Assembly: GCA_964036155.1 (NCBI GenBank)
Contig: OZ038422.1
Coordinates: forward strand, 71,571,201 to 71,635,200
Length of the DNA: 64,000 bases
Source: Diploscapter coronatus
Lineage: Eukaryota; Nematoda; Chromadorea; Rhabditida; Rhabditidae
Direction: 5' to 3'
A program made the position numbers and the translations under genes. Below the pieces are notes generated by a model that ran no database searches, was not told the DNA's origin, and was given only the letters and a program-made list of their open reading frames with translations. Positions 11,697 through 24,400 of this stretch are shown here, one piece after another. Each line of letters opens with the position of its first letter. Position 1 is the stretch's first letter.

Positions 11697-13821
11697 ATGT
11701 GGACTTCATCCAGCCTCCTTCTTCTTGTATTGATATCATCCCTTCTTCCATCCACAATGTCCTCTTCCTGTCACAAAATTCCGATTTCTCACGATTTGAA
11801 TTCCAACTGCCAAGACTCTATCGATGGCAGCCCCATATTCTGCACGATCCAACTGCATCCGACATTCTCTCTGAGCACGGATCAACGGAATGGCTGCATT
11901 GAATTCCTGGACGAGAACGATTTGATCGCGAAGTTCAATTTGAATCTCGTCAAATATTTGCGGGTCTGTGATGAAGAGCCTGAATTGTTTACTCGCGACG
12001 TGGATATCCAATATGAAAGCTCGAAGCGATGCAAGCACGCAGGCTCGTGTCAGGTACCATTTCCATTAACTATTTGTTAATCGCAGTATAAAGGTATCTT
12101 TTAGTTTAAAATGATTGGAGACGTTAACAATTTTAGCAAAAGGGTGTATAGTGACAGTCAAAAAGATGCGAATGGCTAAAATTGTTGCCATTTGACTACC
12201 TCTTACTGAAATAGTCCAAATGAAAGTTTTAATATTTTTAGTTTTTTTCATTGTATGGAAATGCAAATACAGCATGCGCAAAAGTTTGGAACGACAAGGG
12301 TTTTCTCTCTCTCTCTCGAAAACTTACCGAAACAAGAAGAGATTTTTATTTTTTAAAAAAACTTTCTTTTGATATTTCATTGACAAAGACTTTTCAACTC
12401 TATGACTTTTTTCATTTGGCAATGAACGTTATTTTTGGAATCCATGAGCTTCAATGTAAAAACAGTCCAGATTTTTTCTACGAAGCCCGTATTATAAGAG
12501 AATCTCAGTAGATTTACTTTAGTAGGGGTTGGCTAGCCTGAAAAATGTTTCAGTCGGTATTCGCATTCATTTTGATCGCCACTGCAGCTTCAAATGTCAA
12601 GCACCTATGATAGCTTAATCACAGAGCGGTGGCTGCTCGAGCATTGACGTGTCGCGATCTCTGAACGAGCTGAGGCAATTCTACGAATATCCCGGAAAGA
12701 CGACCTGCGAAGAATCTTGTGGGGGGTTTGGCTGTAGCTGTCTCTACCCCGCTAGCGGATGTCTCTTCACACGGACATTCGCTGTACCGCGATCTAATGA
12801 AATCTATCAGCTGTCAAGATGCAAATCGTGGAAGGACGTTACTGTCCTGGACATCAAAACCGAACCCAAAGGTGACAAAGCCAAGGTACTATGCTTGAAA
12901 AAATTAGTTCCGGGCTCAAAGTATAGGATTACAATATTGAAAAAATCGAATGTGATGAAATGTTTAATTCAAATATCAACTTGGTAAACGCAAACATTAT
13001 AATTTGAAGCATTGTTGAATATTATTCAAAAGATATTTTTTTGGCTTTTCTTCTCAATTCAGCCCATATTTGCATCAACATGCCATACGGTTTCCAAACA
13101 TCCATCTATTGAAAATCACTTTTATTCTAGAAGCGCTATGATTATAATTCCAGAAATACACGAAAACGATCATCCTCAGTCCCGGTAAACCGAAAAGACT
13201 CCCAACTGGAACCATTACTATGTCGATGTCTAGCACACCCTTCTACGACTTCGTTCATTCACGTTTCCTGACTAATTTGAACTCCTCGTCAACTGCAGCG
13301 TGGGCCCACAAAGATGAACATCCATATTTGACCTGTCATTCTGTTGATGGAGCAATGTCCATGACAAATTGCACGTTTACAGGTATTTGGAAATATCAAC
13401 AGTAATATTGCTCAGGATGGCATGGATCCATGCCGTCCTGCCGTCATTTTTATTGCTTTTGGAAATCTTGTAACCTCGCAACTTGAGAAATGATATGTAA
13501 AAGTGAGAAATGACTCCCTTACTCTCTTCTAGCACTACATATTATTTTGTCTAATTGTGAGGTTGAAAATTTGCGAGATTTCAAAATAACCGATTTATAG
13601 ATCCGTGCAAATGCAAGCCAGCTCAAGACAAAGCGATTTGTGACTGTCCGAAAATGAATCTATCGGAGACTTTCACTCACGCTGGATACGGATTCCCCAT
13701 TGTGAACGAGAAATATCATATCATGCGAAACAAAGACCGTCTTATTATGGCAGAATTAAAGCAGGGCGTCATTGTGCAGTTCCAAATGGGATTCGAATTG
13801 TCATACATAAATCGACAATAA
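11697..13821 (+). CDS. Secreted protein with phlebovirus G2 (class II fusion glycoprotein)-like domain
   Basis: Four exons in agreeing phase: 11697-12053, 12625-12885, 13154-13382 and 13601-13821, giving 355 residues. The first 20 residues form a clear signal peptide (SSLLLLVLISSLLP). The core is Cys-rich. The second exon carries the block C-E-x2-C-G-G-x-G-C-x-C followed by CLF and a CKSW element, which is the signature of the Pfam phlebovirus G2 glycoprotein family, known in nematodes both in env-bearing retroelements and in single host genes. I see no transmembrane anchor at the C terminus, and no gag or pol frames or LTRs nearby. This is more consistent with a host gene of viral-type origin, or a truncated copy, than with an active element. 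An extra exon after 13990 (acceptor GTATTTTCAG) is possible but no phase-matching donor was found. A spliced-leader-type acceptor precedes the ATG. Confidence 0.68.
13414..13439. repeat. 26-bp near-perfect palindrome in intron 3 of the G2-like gene
   Basis: AGGATGGCATGG followed by its near-complement centred on GGATCC. No associated feature. Confidence 0.5.
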
Positions 13822-14085
13822 TGAAAATGGAAATTCAACTAAAACAGCAGAATTTGTAAAAAAAAAAGTGACCTTGATTTTAAAGAATATCATGAGTTGT
13901 TTCTTAATTAGGCTTTGGCTTGATATTATCTGGCTAGATTATTCTCAAAAGTATATATTTTTGCTGCAATAAAAGTTTGTATTTTCAGAATGATCCAGTA
14001 AATAATTGCAAGTTTAATGATAAAGTCGATTTGTACATTTTATAATTTATTATGGTAAAATATTTTATGACGATAAATTTCCTAG

Positions 14086-14359
14086 TCTTATTCCCCACTG
14101 GGAGGGGTTGGCTACTACTTTCCGTCCGTAATGGGACAGTCGGCCTATCCTAGCCACACAGGACTAGTGGGCTCGTCCCGAGGTCCGACTGTTGTTGTGT
14201 GCAACAGCCGAGAGATTTTTAGGCAGATTTTTCGTGGTTTATCCACTACCAACATTTAACATTTCTTACAATTAGCCCCTTGGTTTGGATTGAGGTGGGG
14301 GCGAACTTGAAACCCCGTTCTAGGCATTTAACAGGCAACCACTGCGCTAGATCACCTTA
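14086..14359 (-). mobile_element. tRNA-derived SINE-like element
   Basis: Read on the minus strand, the start AAGGTGATC is followed by TAGCGCAGTGG at 14349-14339, a good tRNA A-box, and GGTTTCAAGTTC at 14314-14303, a good B-box with the usual spacing. Then comes a GC-richer non-tRNA body ending near AGTGGGGAATAAGACTAGG. The A/B boxes act as an internal RNA polymerase III promoter. No clover-leaf 3' half or CCA-type end is present, so this is not a functional tRNA. Target-site duplications were not resolved. Confidence 0.6.
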
Positions 14360-15168
14360 AATGTTAAAATCATCATATAAAAATGAAAAATACGACATTG
14401 ATGCTTATTTCGAAGCGCTATAATTTTGTGGATTTGAATCGTATATATCTTGAAATTTTTGGAAAAATGCAAAATACGAAATGGTGATTATTTCAGAGAT
14501 TTCCTTTGTAGTAAATAAGGAAAAAAATTCGAGGATTTATTTCTATTTACCCGATATTTTATATAAGTAAGATCTATTTTCCTCTAAAAAGTAATCTGAA
14601 ACTTCAAAATATGAAATAATTTTTCCAACACAAAAATATAACAATACCACGATACATGAATCATCCCGTTGTTAGGTTCTTTTGCAAGAACAGCAATACA
14701 ATAGAATATTGGGAAATAAATATATAAATGTGAAAATTGCCAAATTTGTCGTATTTTATTGCCAGGCGAAGAGTTGCTAGCTGTTCCGTTTTCAAGACTA
14801 GTTCTGATCAAAAATGCTCAAATATTCGTTGGTAAGTCCAAATGTTAAAAATATAGTCCTATGAAAAGTTGGTCCTATCTGAAATAAGAATTCCATTGAA
14901 AAAGTTGCAAAGTCGGTATGTTTTCTGTTGAGCTTCCCAAGAAACTGAAAATTAATCGATCGATCAAAAAATTCAATGAAAGTACTATGCTATATTTTTA
15001 CCAGTATCATTAGTTCAACCAAATTTAACCTAGAAGAAACCTTCTTTGATTTTGCTATGACAAGCCATTTGCCCGATGAAATTTTATTTTAGTATACACT
15101 TGGTCTCATGTATGATATGAATATGAGATGCTTTATAATTTTCTGATCAGTCCATCAAATAGAGAAAA

Positions 15169-15390
15169 GTGATAAAATCATTTGAGCTGGTAGTTCTCTT
15201 GCTGGTCGCAATCAGCACTGTCAATTCCGATGGCTCCTCACCCTTTGGATTTCCCGTCCGAGTTGCGAGAGAAGGAGGAGACTATGCCTATCCGACCATC
15301 TATCGCTACAACGCATCCCCCGCCATGTCTTCCATGCCATTCTCCATTCTCACTCTACTTTCTGTCTTTATCGCTAAATTACTCGCATGA
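15169..15390 (+). CDS. Small secreted/GPI-type protein, apparent GTG start
   Basis: A 73-residue open frame with an excellent signal peptide (IKSFELVVLLLVAISTVNSD), a short polar middle with a possible basic processing region (VRVAREGG), one N-glycosylation sequon (YNAS), and a hydrophobic C-terminal tail (SILTLLSVFIAKLLA) like a GPI-attachment signal. The only in-frame start is GTG at 15169; an in-frame TAG lies three codons upstream and no ATG precedes the signal sequence. An acceptor-like TTTCTGATCAG ends at 15150, 18 bases before. AATAAA occurs at 15500-15505. It is either a gene with a non-AUG start or a copy whose ATG has mutated. Confidence 0.5.
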   Translation: MIKSFELVVLLLVAISTVNSDGSSPFGFPVRVAREGGDYAYPTIYRYNASPAMSSMPFSILTLLSVFIAKLLA

Positions 15391-15987
15391 TCTGAATTAT
15401 AATATTTTATTTCTCAGGAATTATGCTTTCATATAATTGAAATTACTTTCATTTTTATATTTTGGGAATTTACGGTGTTTTTTCCTTCAAAATGCTTCGA
15501 ATAAAGTATTTTATGTTGCAATTAAAAAATATTCAAATAACGAAATTTTTAACAATTAGTTGGAAAGAAAACCTGAAATAAGTAAGTAAATATACAATTA
15601 GTGTTAGGCTATAAAATATTTAAACCGAAAAAAGCGATCTTAAAATTAACAAAAAAAACAATAAAATTTGATCCAAATTCAAAATAATTCATATCAGGCC
15701 AGGTAACGATTATAATGTGCTAAACGCATCAATAGTCTTCTAATTTCACCCAAATAAATCACTATTTCATGATTCACTATGGCGTTCATAAATTCGTTCA
15801 CTTTCAATATGAGCAAAATTTTAAATGTCGAAAATGACAATGATCTGGAAAAGAAAAGCAACCCATCAATGCATTTAATCGTGTCAATGTAATTTGGTCG
15901 TCGAAATTCGGTATTGATTGATAAATAACTATGCTCAAATTAGAGAAATTTGGAGTAAGTTTGTATTTTAGGCTATTTCGCAATTCC
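15391..15987. other. Intergenic, 3' UTR of small gene then AT-rich spacer
   Basis: Contains AATAAA at 15500-15505. No exon support otherwise. Confidence 0.5.
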
Positions 15988-17740
15988 ATGTTATTGACAT
16001 TTTTCGTTGATACACTTAGTATATGCTAATATGAAATGATTGCCAGATTATAGGCATCGAATATTAGCTATTTAGGCGCTGACAGGTCTCCTGATTGGAG
16101 TTTCATTTGTTACTGCTCAAAATAACGGGAACACGATAGGTATTTATAATTTATGTGATATTTTTTGATCATATACAATCTCATGATTAGACCGCCGTTG
16201 TCAATGGCCGAATGAAGAGTGGCTGTTCTGCGGGCCTGGATGCGGAGAGAAGCACTGCATGGGCGACAGGATGGCTCATATGATGCCGAGTAATGTGAGT
16301 GAAATCGTCGATTTTTGTGAATAATAAAGCTGAATAAATGTTGATTAGATATATCAATAAATGATTAAAAAACTCATTGTACTACAAATTAATCAAGCAC
16401 TAGGCTTAGTGAATTTGTAGTTTTCAATCAAAGTTCGAACTTTATACAATTTATAAAATCGAGGGAACGTGATTTCAAAACTGCACCACACCAGAATCTA
16501 GATGACCTGCAACGAACCTTGCCAACCGGGTTGTTTCTGCAAAAGCGGATACCAACGATGGGCAGCTGGTGGACCGTGCGTGCCGAGTTGTGCTGAAGGA
16601 AATCCATTCAGACCGATTTCAAGTAGAACATTTTGAAAGAACTATTGAACGATGGTGCATCGTTTCAGACGATGAAAGAGTGGATGTCATCGACACGCGA
16701 TGCAGATGGCCGAATGAGGTGTGGTATCGGTGCAATCGGGCTTGTGAGGAGACGTTATGTAATGGACAACGAAGAGGCTCAAGCATGGTTGGTTTATTTT
16801 GAAAACTTTTCTTTTTATAACAAAAATACTTTGACACGAAGGTGGTATTGATGCAATTTTAAGAGGATAGAAAATCTCTGATCTCCATAATCAACTTTTT
16901 CCTGCCAAATGAACATCTATTACAAATTCAATCGGATAAAGAAGATTTTCAGTCAAATTTATGAATTTAATGATTTTCTAAAGTAAATGACCATTTTCAG
17001 AGCCATTGCGATCTATCCTGCAAATCTGGCTGTTTCTGCCGTCCCGGCTATGTCCGAGTTGCTGCATCAGATGCTTGTGTCGAGAGCTGTTCGGACATCA
17101 ATCACGGAGGCCCAATTTCCCGCAAGAAGCGACAGATTCATCCTCCTTTGACCTGTGCTGTCGTGTTATGTGCTCCAGGACATGTATGTGTCGAGACTGG
17201 AGGTATTATAGTCAAAAATTTATAGGCAAATTATGTTTTAATTTCTTAAACCGAGGTTAAATTGACTTCGAGTTTTAAACGACAATTAGCTTGATTGCAG
17301 ATGGACCGACTTGCGAGCCGAGTAGACAATGCCCAGAAAATCAGGAATGGAGTGGATGTCACACCAGATGCGAGCCGTCTTGCACTGATCGGAATCCGGT
17401 CGGTTGCGCTGATTTGTATAAGGATGAGATTTTTATAGTGCTTACAAAATTTTCAACTTGAAATCTGAATCACATCATGTCTCTAGCATAAACATAAATG
17501 TAGATTTAAAAAGAAGTTTTTTTGATGATTTTATATCAGGATGTTGATAGGATATCGGAAAATGGGATAACTTGAGCATAAATTGAAAAATTTTAGCTGC
17601 TGTGTACGAAGGAGTGCGTGATCGGTTGTGCGTGCAAGACAGGCTTCTTCCGCAATGCATTCGGCAATTGTGTGACTGAATACGACTGCGACATGCAAGC
17701 ATACAAAAATAATAATAATGGATATTGGAATGAAGTCTAG
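15988..17740 (+). CDS. Secreted multi-domain TIL (trypsin-inhibitor-like) Cys-rich protein
   Basis: Eight exons in agreeing phase: 15988-16005, 16076-16139, 16191-16294, 16502-16622, 16669-16787, 17001-17202, 17301-17398 and 17597-17740, giving 289 residues. A signal peptide is split between the first two exons (MLLTFF / ALTGLLIGVSFVTA). Three TIL-type units follow. The first runs RRCQWPNEEWLFCGPGC to CFCKSGYQR...GPCVPSC; the second runs TRCRWPNEVWYRC to CFCRPGYVR...ACVESC; the third runs RQCPENQEWSGC to CACKTGFFRN...NCVTEYDC. TIL domains are serine-protease inhibitors stabilised by five disulphides. Between units 2 and 3 sits a basic site (SRKKRQ) and a small four-Cys segment (CAVVLCAPGHVC) like those beside TIL domains in other nematode proteins. 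Exon boundaries cut each unit at equivalent places, so the units arose by duplication. AATAAA lies at 17766. Confidence 0.88.
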
Positions 17741-17765
17741 TTTATCATGGAATTGCTTGAATTTC

Positions 17766-17771
17766 AATAAA
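17766..17771 (+). terminator. Polyadenylation signal AATAAA
   Basis: Canonical hexamer 26 bases after the TIL gene stop. Confidence 0.7.
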
Positions 17772-18063
17772 TAATTTTCGAACCTGTAAATAAATTGCTT
17801 GAGAAAATTTTGATGATATTGTGAATATTATTTGAAGTCAATAGGAGTGGATCATGAAATCGTTCATTAAATTTTAAAAGCTCGAATGAAGTTTTGAACT
17901 TGACTCTGGAGAGTACAAATTGCATGAAAAGGTGAATTTATCGTTAGAATAATGAATTTTCTATATAATTATGACGGATACTAGTTGTTTTTCAATAAAT
18001 AGAAGTAAGCATATTTTAATGCTTGTCACAGAGGTATTTATTTATTGATTCAGTATTCAGAAG

Positions 18064-18252
18064 ATGATAGTAGGCGTGCGAATAGAAGACGTTCTTCGGG
18101 AAAGAAATATTGCAGAATCGATATGGAAAATTTCCTCCGGTAGGCGTACTGAAAATCAAATGTTTTTTTCCTTATATTTTTATTTCACTCCCAACTCCAC
18201 TTCCAAGATCTTTCAATTTGCAGATACTACCCCTAAAATTGGTACTTCCTGA
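18064..18252 (+). CDS. Possible two-exon micro-gene (34 aa), hypothetical
   Basis: Exon 18064-18139 (ATG, 25 codons plus one base) joins in phase to 18224-18252 through a GTAGGC donor and a TTTGCAG acceptor. An acceptor-like TTGATTCAG lies 13 bases before the ATG. The product is a short charged helix (RIEDVLRERNIAESIWK) with a small polar tail. No family is recognised. It could equally be a remnant of a longer gene. Confidence 0.3.
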   Translation: MIVGVRIEDVLRERNIAESIWKISSGRRTENQMFFSLYFYFTPNSTSKIFQFADTTPKIGTS

Positions 18253-18494
18253 AAAAGAAATATCGTCATAATGATCAACCAAATATTTTATTCAATTTGA
18301 AGAAAAATGTTGAACAATAATAATCAATCACATCAGTAAATCTGAAAAAAAACATTTATCGGAAAGAAAATAATTGCATCGGTGGATACCAAGTCGCTTA
18401 CTATATGAATTTTTACCTCATCATCATGATGTCATATTCTAGCATTTAACGATGCACCTATTTTCAGATTTCTAAACCAATTATTAGGACCCTG

Positions 18495-21400
18495 TTAAGA
18501 AGACTGAGCCTTGGAAATCAAGAGTTTGGACATGAATTGATGATCGGATTTGAGTCTAGCATCAAGGAGAAGATATTTGAGAGTTGACGAGTATTTCTGT
18601 CCACAGACAGAGCTGGAAACGGGATATGAATAGACGTGGAAGGCGAGTTTCTGCAGGAGCGGGAAAGACTCGGCCGCCTCCTTGCTGCGCCAGAATTCGT
18701 CGAATGGAGTGTCGGAAGAGAGGTACGAGAATCGCTTCAGCTCGTCATCGAAGAAGTCGTCCAGGTCACGCAGAGTGGGAGTGCTCGAGTTATCCTCTTC
18801 GAAGATAGCGAATGGATCGTCGTCATTCGACTTCTGCCTCTTGGCCGGTGGCTGGTAAATCCCCAGTCCATGCTCCATTTTCTCTTTCCAATTCGGGAAC
18901 AACTGAGGCAGGAGCGACTTTGCGCATTGAATTGCCTGAAAGATGACAAATGTTATCAAATGAGTGCGAAGTTTAGAAGATCATGATAACGCAGGAATGA
19001 AAGAAGATCAGGGTTGATGATGAAGAGCGAATCAAATCTCCCGGAAATCTATAAAAATGAAAATGGAAAGGTGATATAAGAGTAGAAGGTGTGGAGAAGC
19101 TTGCATCAGTAATAGCATTTGATTCTGATCTTCGTGCGTCGTACCTTCTCTCTGGTCTCTTCCGGCAGGTTGACCATTTTCGTGTACTTTCGGCAGAGAA
19201 GAGTCGCGATGAGGTAGATCGGGCTGACGTGATCGATGATTTTTTTTCGAAGGTACAACAAGGACGAGTTGCACACAGCCTGAAATGGTAAAATGGGTTA
19301 TCGTGCTCAGAAACCATCAGAATCGAGTGCATGGAGTCCGACCTCAAACATTTTGAGGGTAAAAACTCACGGACTACCTTAACGATTTTTGATTGCGACG
19401 TAGCCATCAGCGTATCAATACTTCTTTCCAGTTTGTACAGATGGAGTAGAACGAGGTGCGAGTAGATAGAGGTCGTCTGCAAGTCACTGATTGGTCATGC
19501 ATTTACTTCGCAATGACTAAATAACCTGCAAACTCTTGAGCGCCGATTCAAAGATCTCGAGGAACTTGACGAGTTCTTGGATGTCCAGATCGGACGAGGG
19601 TATGTCGTTGAGAAGACCCTAAAATACCACTTATTTTGTCGCATTCGAACGAAAACCACGAATGATTCGAATTTCAACTCCATAAAATACCTCAATTTTG
19701 ATGAACTTCAAATTTATCGTTCAATATCAACAATGATCTTCATGCTCTTACCGTGATTTTTGAAGTGAGGAGACCTTCGGAATTGTCGCTGGAGAGCTGA
19801 CGGAGTTCTTCAATGACCGAAGGGATCGATCGAAGCATGCGACAGCTGGACATCCAATGAGTTGTATCGAAGATGACTGGCTTCATTGTCAGTCTATCAC
19901 AGAGCTGAAAGAACCGTTGATATGTTGATGCGCTAAACCTTCATTACCATTGGGTGCTGACGAACAGCTCTGGCCAAGTTCGAACACGTCCTCAGAAGTG
20001 TCACCGCCTTCTCGCAGTCATTCAGCTCGGATGAACTTGGAAAACTAGTACCAAAATCCGTGCTGAAATAAGCCAATGCTCCGCGATATTCAGTGTTTGC
20101 ACTTACGGATCAGGTCTCTTGAAGAAATCGCCAGAGAGCGGCAACCACATCTCCTCCTGATCTGCATCATCCGCAGAGTCATTAATCTCTTCGTCTCCCA
20201 CGCTATCAGCAACAGAATCATTGTCATCATTGTTCTGGCTCTCATCTGGTCGATATGCGTTCACTGAAACGAACCCGCGGAATGCAGCCAGTTGAAGGAA
20301 GTGAGCGGTGCAGGTCGTCGCTGAAAAGGAAACAATCAGGGGTTGTTTGAAAGAAGGATAATTCCGACTTGGAACAGCTGAAACTACGAACTCGATTTCA
20401 AGATTGGTTTCAAATACCCCCTTAGAAGTTGCACTTTCAAGTCCGACTTGAGAAAGGTGAGATGACTCAAGATGCGTAAGTTGATGACACTGATGTCGGA
20501 GTAAGCTCACAAAATGCTATCCTCCAAATCACATCTCTCCTCGAGATTTATGAGAAGGTCGAACTTTCTGGGAAACAAAAATTCAAAGATGGAAAAGGGC
20601 AAAACCACATGGAAATGAATGTTTCGGGAGGCTTACAACTCATGAACTTCTGGCCGACCGCTCTCAGCCTCTCCGATCCATCGCACATCCATCCGCACTT
20701 TTTGAGTTGCTCCTCGTTGAGAAGCCACGATGCCGCCTTCTTGATTTTCTCGTAAATCTGAAACCATCAGTGGAATTCTCAAGAAAAAAACAGGTTTACA
20801 TCATCCGTAGTGTCAGCATCTTTGATTTTTACTAGTCCAATCAAATCCGTTCGCAAAGCGATCTGGACCAGGAACGTTTCCAGACACGATGCGTACAGTA
20901 TCAAGTAGCCATCGATTTGCGTGCCGTAATCAGCAGATAGAACGATGGACCCGTACGTATTGAGTGATTTGAAGACCTAGAAGCATAAGATAAGCAATGT
21001 CTAATCAAATCATGAGTGCACCCTCAATCTCAGCGTCTCCATGATGTCATCCGCACGAGTGTCCACTGACACGCGAAGAGAGATAGGCCCTGGAATCGAC
21101 TCCAATGGAATCTCTCTGCCCTGCGCGACACTATAGCGTCAATTTTTACAAAGAAGTAATGGGTATTGATGTACCCGAATTGAATCAAATCGATGACAAA
21201 CTGCTTGAACGCAGGCGAATCCGACTCGTAGATCGACATTCCACTAGCGACGAGGTATCGCCCAATGATGTCCGAAATAACTCGTCTTTCGTTCTGAAAG
21301 AGTCAATTTATCAATGTATAACTCAAGAAAAGGTGATAGACGAGATTATCACAAGTTTGTAACACTTGACCAGTTCCGAGTAGAGATACAATTTGAGAAC

Positions 21401-24400
21401 GATCAAATTACCTATTCTCACTTCCTAGCTTTGGACTTCATCGCATGAATACAGTTCATTTGATTCGTTATCATATTCAGTATCCAAGCTGATCAGACCA
21501 AGTGATATTCCACTTTCAAATTATCTTCTGACATAAACTGTAAAAAATAATACAAGATTAAAACCAACCTGAAATACGTCGATGTCGAGAATCTGTGGCA
21601 GCAACTGCGAGAGCGTAGTATTAGGTGTTGTATTAGATTTTCTAGAACAGTGTGGCGGCAACGACCTTTCGAACGAATGCTTTCTTCGATGCTGTCTGAA
21701 ATTGTTCAGTAATAGTATTTTATCGAAAAATGCCAAGTTTAATTCGTTTTTTCTCGTTTGTTTGAGAAAGACACTTCAAAGTGCGAATGTTTGGAATCTC
21801 ATAAAGAATAGACTCGACGTTTTTTTTGTCAAAAATGTAAGAACTCACGAAAGTTGCGACCCCCCACGTCCACATCTGTCGGAGTAAATCTCTTTGCATC
21901 CATCCTCGAACTCTTTATGGAAATCGCACATCAGATAATGAGTGCGGAATTCGTCTTTGGGCGCAGCGAACCCATTCGGGTCGAGGAACACTATGTCGAA
22001 GCCACTCCGACTGCTCGGCACTGTGAACACGAACTGGAAGACGAAGAATTCGCAATAAAATTATGATAGCCGAAGCGAATAAACGTAAGCCCAGAATACC
22101 ATGCAATGCGTTTCCTTGTTCCTTGCAAAAGCTAGCTTAAATGGTATAAACTTGAGAAAAATTATATTAGGTGGTGAAAGACTTATCAACAGAGTTGGGC
22201 CAAGTTACGATTTCAAAAGTTGTTTTTACCCGAATTTTTGGTTTCGATTCTTTCTCGAAGACAAAAAATCGCTTTAGGGGTTTAAAAATTTGAATTCCGT
22301 CCAATCCTTCTATCATATTTCATCAGACTATTATTTTTAGAAAAAAAACATACCCTCTGTCCATCCTCGTTTCTCGTCTTTGCAATCCACTGCTTCAGCT
22401 TGTTCTTCTCCAGATTTGGATAGACCCCGATCCATTTCTGAGTGGGTGTTTTGGGATTGTCGAGTTCGGCCATAAACTGTTCGTAGCTGGTGGTCGGTTT
22501 GTCGTCAGAATTGAACCAGTCCGTTTCTTCTTCGGTCGTCAGGGCCATCGGAATGTTCAACTGAAGGAAGATGAATAAGAACTTTTTTTTTAAATAGGAA
22601 GGAAAAATCACACGAAAACGAGATGAATAAAATTTATAAAGAATAAAAACAACGTAGGACTTGCGAAGTGGCTAATATATGAGACGTTATTCGTAAAAAT
22701 CGAGTTTTTCATAAAGGAGGGTGGTACCCAAGAAGTTGACCCTCAATATTCGAGCTGATATTTTGTACCTGGTGGTTTTCGACTACGCTGATTACGAATC
22801 TGACGGTTAAAATCCGATCCGACCACTTGTTCCGCATGTTCCGGAAGGTCCGCATTCAGTCGTTTTTAAAAATTCTATTTTCGTTATTTGGCATGGAAAA
22901 AATTCAAATTTGGTATCAAAATGCTCGGAGAGACCAGCTGAGCACGATTCTGAAAAGATCTCGTCGGAATGACACCGAATAAGGAAGCTGTGATGAAAGT
23001 AGTAAAACGTATGGAAAGTACGATATTAATTTTTCACTTCTTTTAATTTTTTATTTTTTAAAAGCCCCAGGTTCCATGAGTTATTTATACTAGGAAGTAG
23101 TCCAGGTCTTCTAGTTTCTGGAACACTTGACCGTTTTCCTATAGACTGCCCGCTAGCTAAGAAATTCCACTTCTTCGAAGAGTTGTTATGGTTCATTTTT
23201 GCCTAGCTTGATTTCAAAAATTCATAACTTCCATAATTCCAAACCAAATTCGATCATTCCTTTTTTATTCGACAGAATTTAATCCATGGATTATCAGACA
23301 ATGAAATAAGAATTTTTTTGAATATCAATTTCTGCAGAAATGCGCACTTTTCGCGTCTTGATTACGTACTTTTCGATTCGTACTGCGTTTACGCGTAAAT
23401 GACGTTAGAAAAATCGTCCCTTCTAGTATTTTGTATAGATGGACATGGTGAATAACTTTATTCCAGGACCAACCTCGAATTCACATTTGTATGAGCTCCG
23501 AAATTTTTTGAAGTATGATGGTCAATTATTACAAAGTGTCGTTTGGACGGTAAATTTTAAAATTCATATCTTTCGATATTTCTGATGAAATTTCATAATT
23601 ATTTTTTTATTTTGTAGATCTTGTCGAAGAGAATATGAAAAAATAAAAAGACAATTTTTAGAAATTAATCTTGGCGGGAAAAAGTTACTCGAAGTTACCC
23701 TATATGCCCGTACTATATTTACAAGTGTAATGCGAGTTAACATCGAAGTTTTCCATGAAATCTTGTAGAGCTGTTCAAGTTGATCAACTTTTGTCCAGAA
23801 CCTATTCTAGAATGTGCACAAACAGGAAGCTATGAATTTTTGAAAATAATGTATAAAAAGGCATTATGTTGAATTTGGCCGTCGTACTTCAAAAAATTGT
23901 GTAACTCATGCGGTAATGATTCTAGGATTGGCCAATGATACAAATTGTTCGCCATGTCCATCTACACAAAATACTAGAAGGGCAGATTTTTCCAACGTCA
24001 TTTACGCGTAAACCCAGGACAGGCCGAAAAGTACGCAATCAAGACGCGAAAAATGCGCATTTCTGCAGAAATTGATATTCAAAAAAATTCTTATTTCATT
24101 GTCTGATAATCCATGGATTAAATTCTGTCTAATAAAGAAAGAACCATTCAATTTGGTTCAGAAATAAGGAAGTTATGAATTTTTAAATCAAACTTAGACA
24201 AAAATGAGCCATGACAACTCTTCGAAGAAGTGAAATTTCTTAGCTAGCGGGCAGTCTATAGGAAAACGGTTAAGTGTTTCAGAAAGTAGAAGACCTGGGC
24301 TACTTCCTAGTATGAATAACTCACGGAACCTGGAGCTTTTAAAAAAAATAAAATTAAAAGAAGTGAAAAATTAATATCGTACTTTCCATACGTTTTACTA

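Noticed and set aside
13992..14044. Possible fifth exon of the G2-like gene (acceptor GTATTTTCAG, short frame to a stop)
   Set aside because: No donor of the right phase in exon 4 that keeps the frame; left out of the model.
14303..14349. Functional tRNA gene
   Set aside because: A and B boxes are present but the acceptor stem and 3' half do not fold as a tRNA; the element continues into a SINE body.
18973..19482. 169-codon minus-strand frame
   Set aside because: It reads through introns of the hAT gene in a wrong frame; the spliced exons 19378-19476 and 19145-19279 carry the family motifs.
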